A stretch of DNA of 64,000 bases from Sciurus carolinensis (GCF_902686445.1 NC_062213.1:6755241-6819240); one strand, 5' to 3'. Positions 23,725 through 35,747 are shown, counted from the first letter of the stretch. A program made the numbers and translations. The notes: generated by a model from the sequence alone, not told the origin.

Positions 23725-25885
23725 TCAGATCCGAAGCCAGAGACGGTGGAGCCGGATAGGAGTGAAGCTGGGCAGTGCTGTGATAGACGCACTGAAGGAA
23801 GCCCTAGGCATACGGAGGCCCACCAAGCACAGACTGGCAGCAGGATAGATGGGGTGTGTTCTTCAGTCTTCAGGGCAATCCTAAGACTGGCTCATCATAT
23901 CCAGTTCTACAGGTTGTGAGTTCCACTACAAGAGGTACTACCCTCCATGTAGCTGGGATGGAAACGCCTTCCCTAAAGGAACACTCTGTGGCTTTGCCCT
24001 GTGTGCACGTGGTGGAGTGTCAGCTTTATGCTCAGGTTTTAATGCAGGAACCTATAAATGCTCCTACAGAAAAGCACAGAAAGGAGCCTGCATACTTCTG
24101 AGCATGCTCAGTTCTGAGTCATAATCCCATGTTCAAAAGGAAAAGCCAACAGGAGGGCTTCTGCTCTTGCTTAGTTCAATATTACAACGAGCCAAGTTTA
24201 TCCTTGGTATCTAAAGGAATAGTTCAGAATGACTTGGTAGCCTTCACTGGTTCCCAGCAAGTTTCTTCTAAGAGTTTCAGCTAAAATAAAGAGACCCATG
24301 TTTAGGGTCCATTAGCAGCCTCCTAAGAGGCCAGCAGCGTTCTTCACTGTAAGGGTAGGAGTCTGCTCTGGAAGGTGCTGCCTAGCTTAGCAACAAACAC
24401 GTTGAGGGTTCCACCTTGGTGGAACAGATTCTCAGGCTATGTAGGAGGTAAAATCAGGACAATTTCCTGACTGCGTTTGAGAAACCAAGCAGAGGAGAGG
24501 CTACAAATGCAGTTTACCGAGCAAGGTAGCCTAAGAGAAGGACTGCCACGGGTTCAGGTTTGACTGTCCTGTAAATGCCCAGGGAGAGACGTCAACAGGT
24601 GAGCAGAACGGATGGGAAAACAGGGTTTTAAGTGGAGATGGGCTTCAGGATTCATTATAATTTAAATGGTAATTAACACTTAGGAATGAAGGAATTCCCC
24701 CGAATTAACTGTCAAGAGAGATGAATAAGACCTTCGGAAACACCATTATTTCAGAGGCAAAAAAGGCAGAACCTCGGGAAGTTTCTGAGAATGAACATCT
24801 AAGGAGTCAGGGGTAAATCCAGAAGAAAATTGAACCCAATCCCACCTCCCTAAGATAGCCATGGAAACAGATTCCTAAGGTACTAGCAGGTGATAGTTGC
24901 TTGTCAGAGTCACAAACTGAACGATGATCTAACAAGACAACTCCATTGAATAAAAGTAGGAGTGGCCCGGGATAGAGCCATTGACTCTCTTCTGTATCTC
25001 CTTCCCCAGGCGCGTACTCACTGGACGAGAATCCCTAGGGCCAAGCTGGGTGGCAGGGACTCTCTTATGCGTCCAGCACATTCGACCATGTCCAGTTCAT
25101 GGCTGCTGCTCAGTAAACATTTTATCAGACACATGGGAAATGAAGAAGAAAAGTACAACCCTGGAGAATGCTTTTCTAGGAATCTTGATTTCCAAGGCAG
25201 AGGCAGCCTGAATGTGTGATCGTTTCAATTAATTTTAAGACAATGTTAATTTTGAAAACGTATGGGATGAACTGAAAAGAGCAAAGTCTAAGTAAGAAAT
25301 GTACCCTCAGCCTCACTTTGATGAGTTGGAAAATAAATTGAACAAGATAAAGCATTTTCAACCCTCTGCCGGAATATGCCAAAATCCATCTCTCTAAAGC
25401 AAGTCTTAATCACAGCCCAGTTTCTCCTCAAATACATTAAGGTGGTATCAGCCTCAGGCTCACTCAGCGGAGCAAGAACAAATTCTTTCTGTCTCCTCCG
25501 TGTTCTTCCTCAATTATCTTCACTGTTGAGTCATTAAGGGAACAGATTGTACTTAAGTATGTTCTTGACAGGTTCTCATCTGCCTGGAAGCTAGAGGGAG
25601 TGACGTACCATAAGCCTGAGGTCATGGGAGTCAGGTGGAAAAGCGTCTCTGTCCCAAGGGTATGGCGCATGTCCCTGCCTTTCTGTCTCCCATCTTCCTA
25701 TGTCTGAGGCAGGACATGAGATTTGGGGAGGTTAAGAGATGAGGCCTGCTAACATCATCAAGCTTCAGAGAATCAATCACTGTTTTGCTGTCTTCTGGTT
25801 TTCTTATTGCGTGAGAAATATAAACCCTTATCTGTTTAACCTCTTATTGGTTCTGATCACTTGCAACAAAGAATCACTCCCAACC
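23725..25885. other. Unassigned sequence, no gene seen
   Basis: Roughly 2 kb with no repeat I can name. Frames of 60-85 codons only; two overlap at 24962-25219. No exon-like structure. Confidence 0.4.
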
Positions 25886-25889
25886 AAAA

Positions 25890-26150
25890 GAGCATACTTT
25901 TGAATGGGTTCACATTCTCTCCTTTCCACATGTATTCCACACATTTCAAGATCCAGTTCAAATGTAATTTTATTTCATCAAATATTTCCCTGTGTCTGAA
26001 ATTGTCATTAATCATTAATATCTCTCTCTTTCTCTCTCTCTCTCTCTTCCTCTCTCTCCCTCTTTTTGCCATACTCTTATGTGCTTTCAAATATAACTTT
26101 CAAATGCCTGTATAAGTATATACACAATTGCTTTACTGTTTATTGAATAT
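25890..26150 (-). mobile_element. L2 LINE fragment with TC tract (tentative)
   Basis: 'gatccagttcaaatgtaatt' followed by 'catcaaatatttccctgtgt' resembles reversed L2 ORF2 text (the 'tcaaatgccacctcc...ttccctgacc' phrase). A (TC)n tract at about 26023-26062 interrupts it. Confidence 0.4.
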
Positions 26151-26184
26151 AAAAGGAAGACATTAATTTTGGTATCTTTGATAG

Positions 26185-26407
26185 CAAGGGTTAGCTGATG
26201 TTTTATTTATGAAGGGCCAGAATTTAATACTTTAGGTTCATAGACCACATGATCTCTGTTACAGCTACTCAATTCTGCCACCTTAGCTTGAAAGCAAGCA
26301 AGCAATGTGTTAATGAGTGGGCATGACTATATTCTTACCAAGCTGTATTTATGAAAAACAGATGTCAGGCTGAATATGATCCTTGGGCCATAATTTGCTA
26401 ACCCCTG
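26185..26407 (+). mobile_element. Non-autonomous hAT-type DNA transposon
   Basis: Terminal inverted repeats are visible: CAAGGGTTAGC at 26185-26195 faces GCTAACCCCTG at 26397-26407. Inside are 'gaagggccagaatttaatac' and 'ggttcatagaccacatgatc', matching the widespread mammalian 'aagggccagatagtaaatat' Charlie/MER-class element. The flanks TTTGATAG and TAATAGAG could be a degraded 8-bp target duplication. No transposase is encoded. Confidence 0.65.
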
Positions 26408-26984
26408 TAATAGAGACCTATAATATTCCCTTGAATAATCTGAAAACAAATTTTTATTGAATGAATGAAAAATGAGCATGATTAGACAGAAATAGACAAT
26501 TCCTTTCCTCTGCTCTCATCATGAGGATATCACATTTTAAACCTAAAATAATTAAACATCGTGCAAAGGAAGGCAGTAATGTGAACCATAGCACTTCTTA
26601 GCGTGAGGACCGTCTTCAGTCTGCAAGATGGATTAGGTTGTAGGAAACTTGCATTAAGTGGCATAAAAGAAGAGTCTAAATGAAAGTCTCTGTTCAGTGT
26701 TCATCTCCTTTAAACACGAAATAATTTTTCTGTTCCAAAAGAAATAATTACCTAACAGATAGACAAGCAGTAAATGGAAGAAGTTTTTAAGAGCAGTATA
26801 GTGCCATTAATATATTTAGTATCCCTATTTAAAGATGTCCTTAAAAATATCAATCCATATCTAGTTTTCTTTTAAAACATCACTTATTTAATTCAAAATA
26901 ATTAATCAACCTAGAAAAATCATAAATAAGTGGCCTACAGACAAAGTAAAATATTGAAGACGTGCAAGGTGAGTGAGTTAGGGA

Positions 26985-27160
26985 AGTGCAGTGGATTATG
27001 TCAGAACACTCTGCCATTAAAAACAACCTCATTTCAGATCCTGGACTTGCTATTAATGAGCCCAATGATGTTAGGAAAATCTTATCTCTTACCTAAGGTT
27101 AAATTCTCTCATGTATGGGAAAAAATAATTGAGAGGATCAACCTACATAATGCATATAGC
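26985..27160 (-). mobile_element. MIR-family SINE
   Basis: 'cctggacttgctattaatga', 'gatgttaggaaaatcttatc' and 'gttaaattctctcatgtatg' follow reversed MIR/MIR3 text ('...cttggacttgctattaatgagc...'). Diverged. Confidence 0.5.
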
Positions 27161-27169
27161 AGTCCTTTA

Positions 27170-27870
27170 TAAACCACAATAAAAATTTCAGTTTTTACTG
27201 TCAACCCTCACCTATTCTGAGCAGAAGTTCTCAGCAGATTTTTCTAAATCATTAATATTTCTTTGCAGCCAGTGCCTGAGAGAAAAACAATCAAGTGTTT
27301 TATTAAACATGAAGATATCAATATTCTATTTCAGAGTTAACGTACAGACATACTTGACTACCTATTAGTTTAAAGAAAAATGCAGGCATTAGGAACTCAT
27401 TTTGGTTGTAAAATTGGTTATTTAACATATAACCACATTCTAATTTGCAACATGTTTATCACAATTTAGTGGCTTGTCGACAATTGCCTCCTTTCAGGAA
27501 ATTTATTACTCAGTTTAACTCTAGCTGTATAATATTAGCAATAAATCCAAGAGCAATATTATGGCTTTTTTCGATTGATTAAACTGAAATCATGGATACA
27601 AATTAAATGTTAGTGATTACATTTCATTGCTGATCTGTAATACATAATTTATGTGGAATACATTTAAAATGGCCAAAGTGCTCAGAACATCCAGAAAGAA
27701 GTAAATCCACGCCATGTCCCAGAATATTATTTCCAGTTTACATTTTAGATAGCTTCTCTTTGAAATAAAAGGCTTTAGAAGCTAAATGAGCTCCCGAAGA
27801 AGAGCAAATCTGTTCTATTACTCGTGCCTGGCACACAGTGTTCAATAATTGGTCAAAGTTTTGCATTGTT
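27170..27870. other. Repeat-poor AT-rich block, candidate conserved non-coding element
   Basis: About 700 bases of AT-rich sequence without simple repeats or any transposon I recognise, in a window otherwise full of them. It contains clustered homeobox-type cores (ATTAAA, TTTAAT, TGATTGATTAAACTG near 27574). The composition resembles deeply conserved developmental enhancers, but conservation cannot be judged from one sequence. Confidence 0.3.
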
Positions 27871-27889
27871 TCTTATGCCATCAGAAGTC

Positions 27890-28350
27890 CCAGTATCTTA
27901 AAGCATCACAGGTTTGATTTCTTGCAGCTATAGAAGTCAGCTGTCCCTGGCGAGTCTCTGAGCTAACACTGAGGTACCACTGGAGTGACATTCTTTCTGG
28001 TGACTCATGGTGGGGGACCCCTTCCTTGCAGTTCCCACCTCTTAAGGCTCCTAGACAACCTGACCCCATCCATCTCGAAACCAGTAGCACACATCTTCCC
28101 ATGTGAGACCTCCATTCCCATTGCTACATTTCTTCTTCCATTCTGGTCCTCTCTCTTCCTGTTATAAGGACTTTGTTGTGATAACATTGTGCCCACTCTG
28201 ATACCACATACCTAGCTCAAAGTACTTAACCTAATCACTTCTACACAATATTTTTTCCCTAGAAAGATAACATTCTCTTTATAATCCAGTGATTGGGATG
28301 TGGATACCTGGTGGGGTATGTGGACATCTGATGGGAATTATTCTGCCTGA
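27890..28350 (-). mobile_element. MLT1-type MaLR LTR
   Basis: The right end 'gggaattattctgcctgatt' is the reversed hallmark start of MLT1 LTRs (a GGCAGAATAATT-type word). Inward are 'gattgggatgtggatacctg' and 'gttataaggactttgttgtg', and the left end has 'agtatcttaaagcatcacag'. Roughly full-length and old. Confidence 0.6.
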
Positions 28351-28354
28351 TTCC

Positions 28355-29060
28355 TTGCATTCCCTGTGTGGACAGCACCTATGCACAGGAAGGGAGGTAC
28401 AGAGAGGTCGGCTGGGCACAGCTCAGCGATGCCTGATGTTGAATCTAGTCTGAGCATCTGACCCTCTGTGAGCCACCTAAATGGATTGACTGTGACTCGG
28501 CTGCTTGTCAGGGAGTTGTTCGCCTCAGTTAGGGTTCCAGGTAGTTGATGTAGCAAACTAGATTGCTATTTCTTGTGTAAGTACTCAAGTGTGGCAGTAT
28601 CGTTAGCTCAATTTTATTTTAACTTAACATTAGTGTGATTCATCTGACTCCCCAAACTGTGTTAAATATAAAATGAAATGTGTGTATTAAGCCATCAAAA
28701 ACGTCTGGTACCCCTCCAAAAAATAAACAAAAAGAAACCCCAAAAACAAAAAAAAAAAAAAATTGTTTTTTGAGCAGAATCCCGAGGCATAGTATTTTAA
28801 TTCAATTTAACAGCCTAAACTAGATATAAAAAATAATTTTAAAAGATCATCCTCTGACCTACTTTTAGGACAATGTTTCAGATAATTATATACAGACAAA
28901 ATTGTTTATGTTAATTCAATGAGTTTTCATGGTCTCATGACAATTTTGTAGTGACTCTTTGAACTGGGAGAGGTACTGGATATGCTAGGGTTACCATGCA
29001 TCATATTACCTGGAGCAGAAGAAAACCTGTGAATCAAAAAATCACATATGTGCTGACTTT
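28355..29060. other. Unassigned, AT-rich with an A-run
   Basis: An A-rich stretch lies at 28715-28763. It may be the tail of an unrecognised retroposon. No gene seen. Confidence 0.4.
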
Positions 29061-29064
29061 TTTT

Positions 29065-29484
29065 AGGTATCAGGTAATCCCCAAAAGTTCACATCTGAGA
29101 AAATGAAAGAAAGTTTAGAGGTTAAATAATTGCATTATGAGAGCCTTAGTCTAATTACTGTGTTAATCTACTGATAAGGATTAACTGGGTGGTAATTGTA
29201 GGCAGGTAGGGTGTGACAAGAAGGAGTCACTGGGGCGATGCCTCAGGGTTTATTTCTTGTCCCTGGTGAGCAGGCTCAACCTCTGCTTGGCAGTGGGTCC
29301 TGTCCTGAGCTACTTCCTCTGCCCTGCCCTTATGCCATGATGTTGTGCATCACTTCCGACTCAGAGCTGTGGAGTGGGCAGACTGGACTGAGCCCTGACA
29401 CCATGAACCACAAATAAACTTTTCCACCTGAACGTTGTTCTCATCAGGTCTTTTGGTCACAGAGAAGGAAAAGCTCGCTAAACA
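29065..29484 (+). mobile_element. MaLR-like LTR, copy 3
   Basis: Same family and orientation as 18425-18750 and more complete in the middle. Blocks are 'atccccaaaagttcacatct', 'ctgataaggattaactgggt', a polyadenylation signal in 'ccacaaataaacttttccac' (29408-29427), and the end 'caggtcttttggtcacagag'. LTR-like order with the poly(A) signal near the 3' end. Confidence 0.65.
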
Positions 29485-30200
29485 GGGCTGCGTGTTCTGC
29501 AGGGTGAGGTGCTGCTCTCCAGGACACAGCTTATGCAGGCAGCCAACGGGCAACGCGGGCTTCCACTGGATCTGTGGCAGCAGCTGTCTCCGCGTTGTAT
29601 CCGCTTCGCATACCACTGGAAAAGCAGAGCCTGGTGGTTCTGTATGATGGGTCTCGGCACAGCTGAGATCGGATGCCTGCTCAGGGAGCCTCCTCCCACT
29701 CCGTACTCCATAAATGAGTAACCGCAGTAGGACCTGGGGGTGCAGCTTCCCTCGCGTCCCACAGGGTAAAGCTGGGGTCACTAGGGTTGGGGAGGCGGGC
29801 AGATACATGTTTCCTTCTGTTGTCTAAGGAGTGCACGATCCTAAGATTCACTGCACATGGCTTCTCAGTGGGTCCCAGTGGTATCGAGCCCTAATGGAAT
29901 AGAAAGAAAGAAGTAAAAATTCCATCAAACACGTGTAGGGAAGTAAACTATCATTACCTATGTGTTATGTAACACATGTTTGTTCAGAAATTATAATTGT
30001 AATTAGTTAGTAAGCCTCAATAGGAAAACAAAAAGAAGGTTTAGTACAGAACACCAGGATGCCCTCCATCAAATGCATGGTTTAAACCAACCATTCAGGG
30101 GTAGTTCACTAATGTGACCCCAGCAGAGGAACACAGCAACTGTCTTTAATATAATGTACTTTCTTGACACAGCATAATCAAACTGTTAGTCAAATGAAAC
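29485..30200. other. Unassigned; CpG-richer segment 29485-29770
   Basis: Just past the LTR the sequence holds several CpGs. A 152-codon minus-strand frame (29350-29808) runs through it into the LTR, so it is most likely a chance frame. No promoter motif I can support. Confidence 0.35.
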
Positions 30201-30239
30201 ATTCTTGCTACCTCCCAAGACACCAAAGATTCTAGTCCT

Positions 30240-30800
30240 TCAGGCTCTGAAATGTCTTCTTCTAAACTGGATCTAGGTTCAGAGGTAGCTCCTCTTAAAT
30301 TCAAACCTGTGGATTAAAGAGATGTGTCATCTGCTGCTGTAGTGGGGTCCCCTCCTCCACCAAGGCATCTTAATTAAGCTTCTCCAGAGACCCTCAATAT
30401 AATTATTCTATCAGCAAAGATTTCTGCAACAGAGCTCAGCGTGGTTAGAACATCCCCTTTCCTGTTGTTCTGTCTTGCAAAAGCTAAGTTTAACCATGGA
30501 CTTGATGATGCTCCTCCTGCTTTTGTGGTACGATGTATAAAACCTCTGACTGCTCTAAAAAAAATGGGTCAGAAAAATGAAGCACTTTCTAAGAATTCAA
30601 AAAAAAAAATTTTTGTAGACTCCTGCCAAAATGTAGTCCTACCAGCACCACCCCATGCCACTCCGTATAAAATCAAAGAATTTCTAGACTCAAGATCCAG
30701 AGAATCTTTCAGCCAAGAGTCATACACTCTGGAGTGGCTGAAGCCAATAAATCTGCTTCCTGAAAATTCCTCAGGTGTCCAGTCTCTTCTGTCTCATGTC
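30240..30800 (+). mobile_element. LTR-like candidate
   Basis: A TATA-like 'gatgtataaaacctctgac' near 30534 and another 'ccgtataaaatcaaagaat' near 30663 are followed by 'gccaataaatctgcttcctg' (AATAAA at about 30748) and a pyrimidine-rich tail. This TATA then AATAAA spacing suggests an LTR. A 147-codon frame (30441-30884) crosses it and has no known domain. Ends and target duplication not found. Confidence 0.3.
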
Positions 30801-30803
30801 ACT

Positions 30804-30856
30804 ACACACACACAGACACACAGACACACACAGAGACACACACACACACACACACC
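30804..30856 (+). repeat. (CA)n microsatellite, interrupted
   Basis: CA repeats interspersed with CAGA units. Confidence 0.9.
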
Positions 30857-30899
30857 TGGTGGTGAGACAGGTGTAGAGGACTGAATAGCTAACTTTCTT

Positions 30900-32090
30900 C
30901 AAATTAAAAGCATAGAAGTTGTGAAATGGTTAGTGGTCCATAAGAATTCTGATAATTTTGATTCCAGCTGGACACATGGATTTTTTCGTTTTGTTTTGTT
31001 TTGTTTTACTTAGGAAATGTCTCCTTGCAACTCTTGCCTGCACCTTCTGAGCTCTGAAATTTACCCTCTGAGTTAAACCCCTTTTCTATAATACTTATCA
31101 TATGTTTTGAAGCTAAGTTGTTTTCTCAACCAACTTCTTGCCCATAGTTAGGAATCCAAAGTTTTATTTTTATGTGTTACTTTTTCAAAAACTCTCTTTT
31201 ACCCTTTTAATCTAAGTTGATACAAGTCCTTGAAACAAATCCAAGGCATCCTATAGAGTAAATACTACTCCACTTCATTCACCACACCAGCACTTACACA
31301 TCAAAACTCTGAACCACCTGTGAAGCCACGCTTAGATGGCTCTCTTATGTTCATTAGAGATTCTGTTGTTTGGTTGGGTGGGTGTACAAAACATGCCTAT
31401 AAGACCCTTAGGTGTCTTTGTTGAGGTAAGCAGGTCCAAGAAGTACCTCCTTAAATCTCTCTGAGGTCGTACCAAATGGTTTTACAGAGCACCCTCGATT
31501 TGAATTTCTCAAGGAAACCAGATGTCAGGTGGGTGGCAACATTCCGAACCTGATCCTTGTCATCTTTTGAGCTCTGGGCTACAGAGAGTGAGGCTGTTTC
31601 TTACTTTGAGAACCATTTGCTTCTTGAAAAGACTGTGGGTGAATAATAGCTTTATTTTTCAAACCAATTAAGTCTTGAATCATTCATGTTCCCTACAAAT
31701 TCTATTGAAAACCAAACAGGTTTTTGTGGACTCACCTCTCTCTGTTTCTTCCTTTTCATGCATATCCAAAGGTAACCAGCTCACACTTTAACCATTCCTC
31801 TAAACATCTTATTAGCCAGTCTGACAGTCCTTGGCCATGTTACCTTTTTTTAAAAATAACTACTTTTTAAATTACAACAGGTGGCAATTTTACTGAACTT
31901 TCTATCACTAAAAACCACAGTTAATCTTTTCTCCTCCCTCCAGTGAGATTTTCTTTGACCTCAAGTCCAACCACAGCCTCAGGACATTGACCAGACCCAG
32001 GGGCACTGCCACATCTAACATTAAGGTAACATCTTGATACCAGGGACAAAGTTATGTTCCAATTGTCTAATATTTTCCCATTTAAAAACC
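30900..32090. other. Unassigned; possible decayed transcript-derived segment on minus strand
   Basis: 31360-31530 read on the minus strand gives a short open stretch with KPFGTTSERFKEV and GPAYLN, a spacing loosely like sperm-tail PG-rich repeat proteins. Stops lie close by in every frame. Chance is a real possibility. Confidence 0.2.
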
Positions 32091-32092
32091 TC

Positions 32093-32107
32093 AAAACTTA
32101 GTGGCTT
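32093..32107. repeat. Target-site duplication, left copy
   Basis: AAAACTTAGTGGCTT. It pairs with AAAACTTCGTGGCTT at 32391-32405 (one mismatch in 15) and brackets the inverted L1. Confidence 0.85.
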
Positions 32108-32390
32108 GATTTCATTCTTCTTTAAAGTTGAGTAATATTCCTTTGTATATACTTTAGATTAGGTAGAGGGGAGTGAAGGGAGGGAAAGGGGTATGGAGTA
32201 GGAAGGATAGTAGAGTCAAACAGAATTCATCACCTCATGTACATATGACTACAAGACCCATGTGATCCTACAATATGTACAATTAGAAAAATGAAAGATT
32301 ATACTCAATTTATGTATGACTTATCAAAATGTAAAAATGCATTCTACCGTCATGCACAACTAATTAGAATAAATAAAAAAATTAAATTAA
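32108..32390 (+). mobile_element. L1 insertion with 5' inversion (twin priming)
   Basis: The first piece, 32108 to about 32155, is reverse-complement L1 ORF2 end ('ttcattcttctttaaagttg' reads as the reversed KKNEIM-encoding region). The second, about 32160-32390, is forward L1 3' UTR ('gaattcatcacctcatgtac', 'atgcattctaccgtcatgca') ending in an A-rich tail. The two pieces lie head to head inside one 15-bp target duplication, the classical twin-priming product. The single mismatch between duplications suggests modest age. Confidence 0.8.
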
Positions 32391-32405
32391 AAAACTTCGT
32401 GGCTT
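32391..32405. repeat. Target-site duplication, right copy
   Basis: AAAACTTCGTGGCTT, immediately after the L1 A-rich tail; partner of 32093-32107. Confidence 0.85.
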
Positions 32406-32680
32406 AAAACAAACTTTAACTTTCCTATGACATTATGGTTAAAGTGTTCCAAGTGATATGAGTCATTGATGACCTCTGACTCACACAGAGTCAGTTAGCA
32501 TCTAAGGCTGGAGGGGTCGTATTCAGGGTGGCTTTTTTGCCTCAGGTATCTTGTGTTGGTGGCCTTGACCTCTCTTCTCTCTTTCCTCCTGATGATCCTC
32601 TTGCAGAATCTCTTCTCATGCTCAACTGTCTCACATCCTGGTAGCCTCGGGACAGACTTGTGTCTAATGTCAGTTTCCCC
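32391..32680 (-). mobile_element. MLT1-type MaLR LTR, host of the L1 insertion
   Basis: 'gtggcttaaaacaaacttta' is the reversed 3' end of MLT1-like LTRs, and the target duplication (32093-32107) supplies the same phrase. The body extends right through 'ctcttgcagaatctcttctc' and fades near 32680. The far end is not clear. Confidence 0.45.
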
Positions 32681-32894
32681 ACAGTAAGTCATCCAAGAGT
32701 ACTCTGACGGCAGACTTCAAGGAGACAGGAAGCTTAAGCTACAGGACTCTGAGATCTCTGGCCGGATGCCAGCTGCATCACTTCCTTCTTCCTTAATTAT
32801 TCAAAGCATACATAGAGCCCACTTAGGCTCAAGGGAAAACAAAGTAACTCCCAACCCATAAGAGGAAGAGAGCCCCAAATTATAATCCAGCCCA

Positions 32895-33085
32895 TTTACT
32901 CTGTCCCTTGTGGCTTTGCATAAATTGTTTAAACTCAGGGTCTCAGTTATCTCTCCTACTAAATGTAGGTGAAATAGATTATTTCATCATATTGTTAAGG
33001 CTCTGAGAATTAAATGAGATTCAAGCATGCAGTGCCCCAAACAGTAGACATGGCAGAGTAAAAAAATAAATATTATCTGCAATAA
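32895..33085 (-). mobile_element. MIR SINE
   Basis: Reversed MIR text: 'ttgtttaaactcagggtctc', 'ctactaaatgtaggtgaaat', 'ctgagaattaaatgagattc' and 'aaataaatattatctgcaat'. Good block order. Confidence 0.65.
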
Positions 33086-33089
33086 CTAT

Positions 33090-33486
33090 TATAATAGGAC
33101 ACAGAATATTTGAATTTGCTTATATTACCACATGAGCAGCTGACTTCACAGTATCTGTTCTTAACAATTTAGACACAGCTATTTTCTGATATTTGCTGCT
33201 GACAAGAACCTCCCATGTCAGAGACGAAAGGTCTTTGCAGCTGTGGGTGGGTTGCGCATCTCAATTTCTTCAGGGATGTATGTGTATGCTTGCAATTCAC
33301 TTTGTTTCTTTTTCATTAATATTAACACGGTTTGTAAAATCTCAGCTGGGGTTTATTAAGATATTGTTCATAGAGATGTGCTGCATAAATATGCCCCAAA
33401 TTCCTAACCTAAGAAAAAGCAAATCAAAAGACATGGATTTCAAAAGACATCAACAGATCTGCTGAATACCTTGACACTTAGGCATG

Positions 33487-33527
<41 letters not shown>

Positions 33528-34210
33528 CATAGATGTAGGAAACTAAGATAATACAAAATAAATCACCAGCAATGGCCATTTAAAACACAAGTACATAAAG
33601 ACACTCTTCTGGGAGGATGTTATCCCTGGCTTCAAACTAGAGAAACTCAACTTTCTCAAAAATCTGTCCTTCATCTCATCCTCGGAACATGCTCTCCTCT
33701 GGACACTGGATGGCGCTGCCTTAGGACCTGTTGCTTGCAGAAGCAGTGGACACTTTCTCTGCTGTCTGTAACCACAATTACGGGGTCAGATGTGACATAA
33801 TGAAACTGATGCTTAATGTATCATTAGAAGGGATGGGATCAAAATCGCAAGGTCTCACTGAAGCTCTTGCTTGTTCTTTGTCCTTAATGCCATCACACAA
33901 ATAGTGTCATATGACGGCCAGTGCATCACGGGGAGGGACTAAATAGCCATTGACTTTGCAGAGTTGTATGGCCCTTAAGAATCTAATCCAGCACCTCAAT
34001 GGATACATTTAAACACTTTGTCTCTTTCTTGGTTTCTTTAGGGTTGTCTTTGTCTTAGGGCTGGTTTTGCTCCTGGAAATACATGACCAGAAGCAAATAA
34101 GACCCTGTTGAGAGTCAACAAAATAGAGTTTAAGATTCAGTCATGGGTTAAAAGCAAGAGTTCTAATATGTATTCTGAAGAGCTCACAAATCAACCCCCA
34201 ATAACAATAG
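33090..34210. other. Unassigned sequence with a (CA)n tract
   Basis: A clean (CA)n tract of about 35 bases lies at 33491-33525. The remainder has no gene or repeat I can name. Confidence 0.45.
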
Positions 34211-34217
34211 TAATGAC

Positions 34218-34400
34218 GTTCGCATTTTCATGAGTTCTTACTATGTGACAAGCACCATTCCAGTATTTAACTAATGAGATTTCATTTTTTTTTCTTTTGA
34301 AAAACATGTGAAGTAATGGCCGTAATTATTTCCATTTCAAAAATAAGCAAAATGTTGCAGAGAGGTAATAAAATACTAGACCAAGACCAAGCAAAACACT
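34218..34400 (+). mobile_element. MIR SINE
   Basis: 'tcatgagttcttactatgtg', 'acaagcaccattccagtatt' and 'tttccatttcaaaaataagc' match the 5' and middle MIR blocks, split by a T-run at about 34273-34289. Confidence 0.6.
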
Positions 34401-34404
34401 TAGG

Positions 34405-35240
34405 CTGTGAAGGAGCACAGCTCTGATCTGCACTGGGTGAGCTGTTTGCTGAGCCAGTAGCTCACGGTGAAGGTCAAGTGAGCCAGTTGCCTGGTGGGAT
34501 TGGGACTCCTTCCCAGGAGGGCACAGGCTGCATGCAGGAGGTGCTCACCTGAGAGTAAGTGCTGGCTGGACGGAGGAGCAAGACCACTGGGCAGAGAACT
34601 TTTATTTAGAAAGCTTGCTCAACGTGCTCTGTGATTAACTTTTTAGCCTCTGAATGACTGCCTCGTAAAAGAGGGTTGATGGGGGCAAAGCAGGAGGCTT
34701 AAAATGTTAGCTTGCAGATTTCGGGTCTGTGTGAGAAAGTCCTATTTTCTAGAAACAGAATCATTAGAAAAAGACTCTGTAGAGCTTTTACAGGGAGAAA
34801 GAAGGATCTTGAGATTCACAAATTAAAATTTGTGAATGGTTTACATGTTGCAGAAAATAAGTTTCTGTTGTTTATGTCAGTTTTATTACTCTATCTTCCT
34901 AACTAACGTTGAGATTATTGTTATTTTTTAAGAATGAGAACTATTTCACATCTAGAAGAGCTAAAACACCCGTCAGCACAGTCTGAGTTTCTACTCTGAT
35001 ATGAATGCAGGTTCTTGTTTGCTTTTGTTTCCAGTAAAATATTATTCAAGGTTGAGCACTAAGTACATGATTCTTCTCTTCTCTTTTTTTTTCTCTCTCT
35101 TCCCGCCATCTTCTTTATTTATCTTTTAGTATATTTTATTTATTCCCCAAAACTTAATGATTTCTTTATTCTAGACCACTGTATCTTCGAAACATCATTG
35201 TCCACAACACTGGAACTACATGAGATATAATGGGGCTTTT
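34405..35240. other. Unassigned sequence, no gene seen
   Basis: 34410-34600 is GC-richer with repeated 'gagccagt' words; the rest is AT-rich. No supportable feature. Confidence 0.4.
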
Positions 35241-35249
35241 CTTTCAGTT

Positions 35250-35636
35250 ACTTAAGGATTTATAAGCCATAGAAGTAAATAAATAATTCCTTTATGGAAC
35301 CAGAATGGCATAGTGAGAAGTCTGTAGACAGCACCTTCACAGTATAAGAATAGCTTAGAGTAGTTACTTTGGTCAACATATTCCAATTTCCTAACACATA
35401 ATAGAGTAAGATTTTTACAGAGTTCATCAAAAACATAATCCACAAAAGAACAAATCAGTAAGTTGTGCTTCATCAATATCAAAATTCATTCTAAAGACAA
35501 TGATTCATGAATAGACTGACACAATCCAGAGTTGGAGAAAATATTTATAAAGCAGATATGATAAATGAGTCACATCTAAAATATATAGCAATCTCTCAAG
35601 ACCCAATAATAAGAAAGCAGATGATCTGCTAAAATG
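35250..35636 (+). mobile_element. Old L1 (L1M class) ORF2 segment, 5' part
   Basis: Plus-strand L1 ORF2 text, for example 'gacacaatccagagttggag' and 'ctcaagacccaataataaga'. It is interrupted at about 35636 by another L1 3' end and resumes near 36011. Confidence 0.6.
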
Positions 35637-35639
35637 GTA

Positions 35640-35715
35640 TACCTTGACTGTGTGTGTTAATAAATTAAGCTATATTTAATGTAAGGAGATTATATAGAAT
35701 TTAACATGTGTCTAT

Positions 35716-35747
<32 letters not shown>

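Noticed and set aside
29350..29808. A 152-codon minus-strand frame
   Set aside because: It runs through the end of a MaLR-like LTR into a CpG-richer flank, has no domains and no exon context.
30441..30884. A 147-codon plus-strand frame
   Set aside because: It passes through an LTR-like region into a (CA)n tract that gives His-Thr repeats; not a plausible protein.
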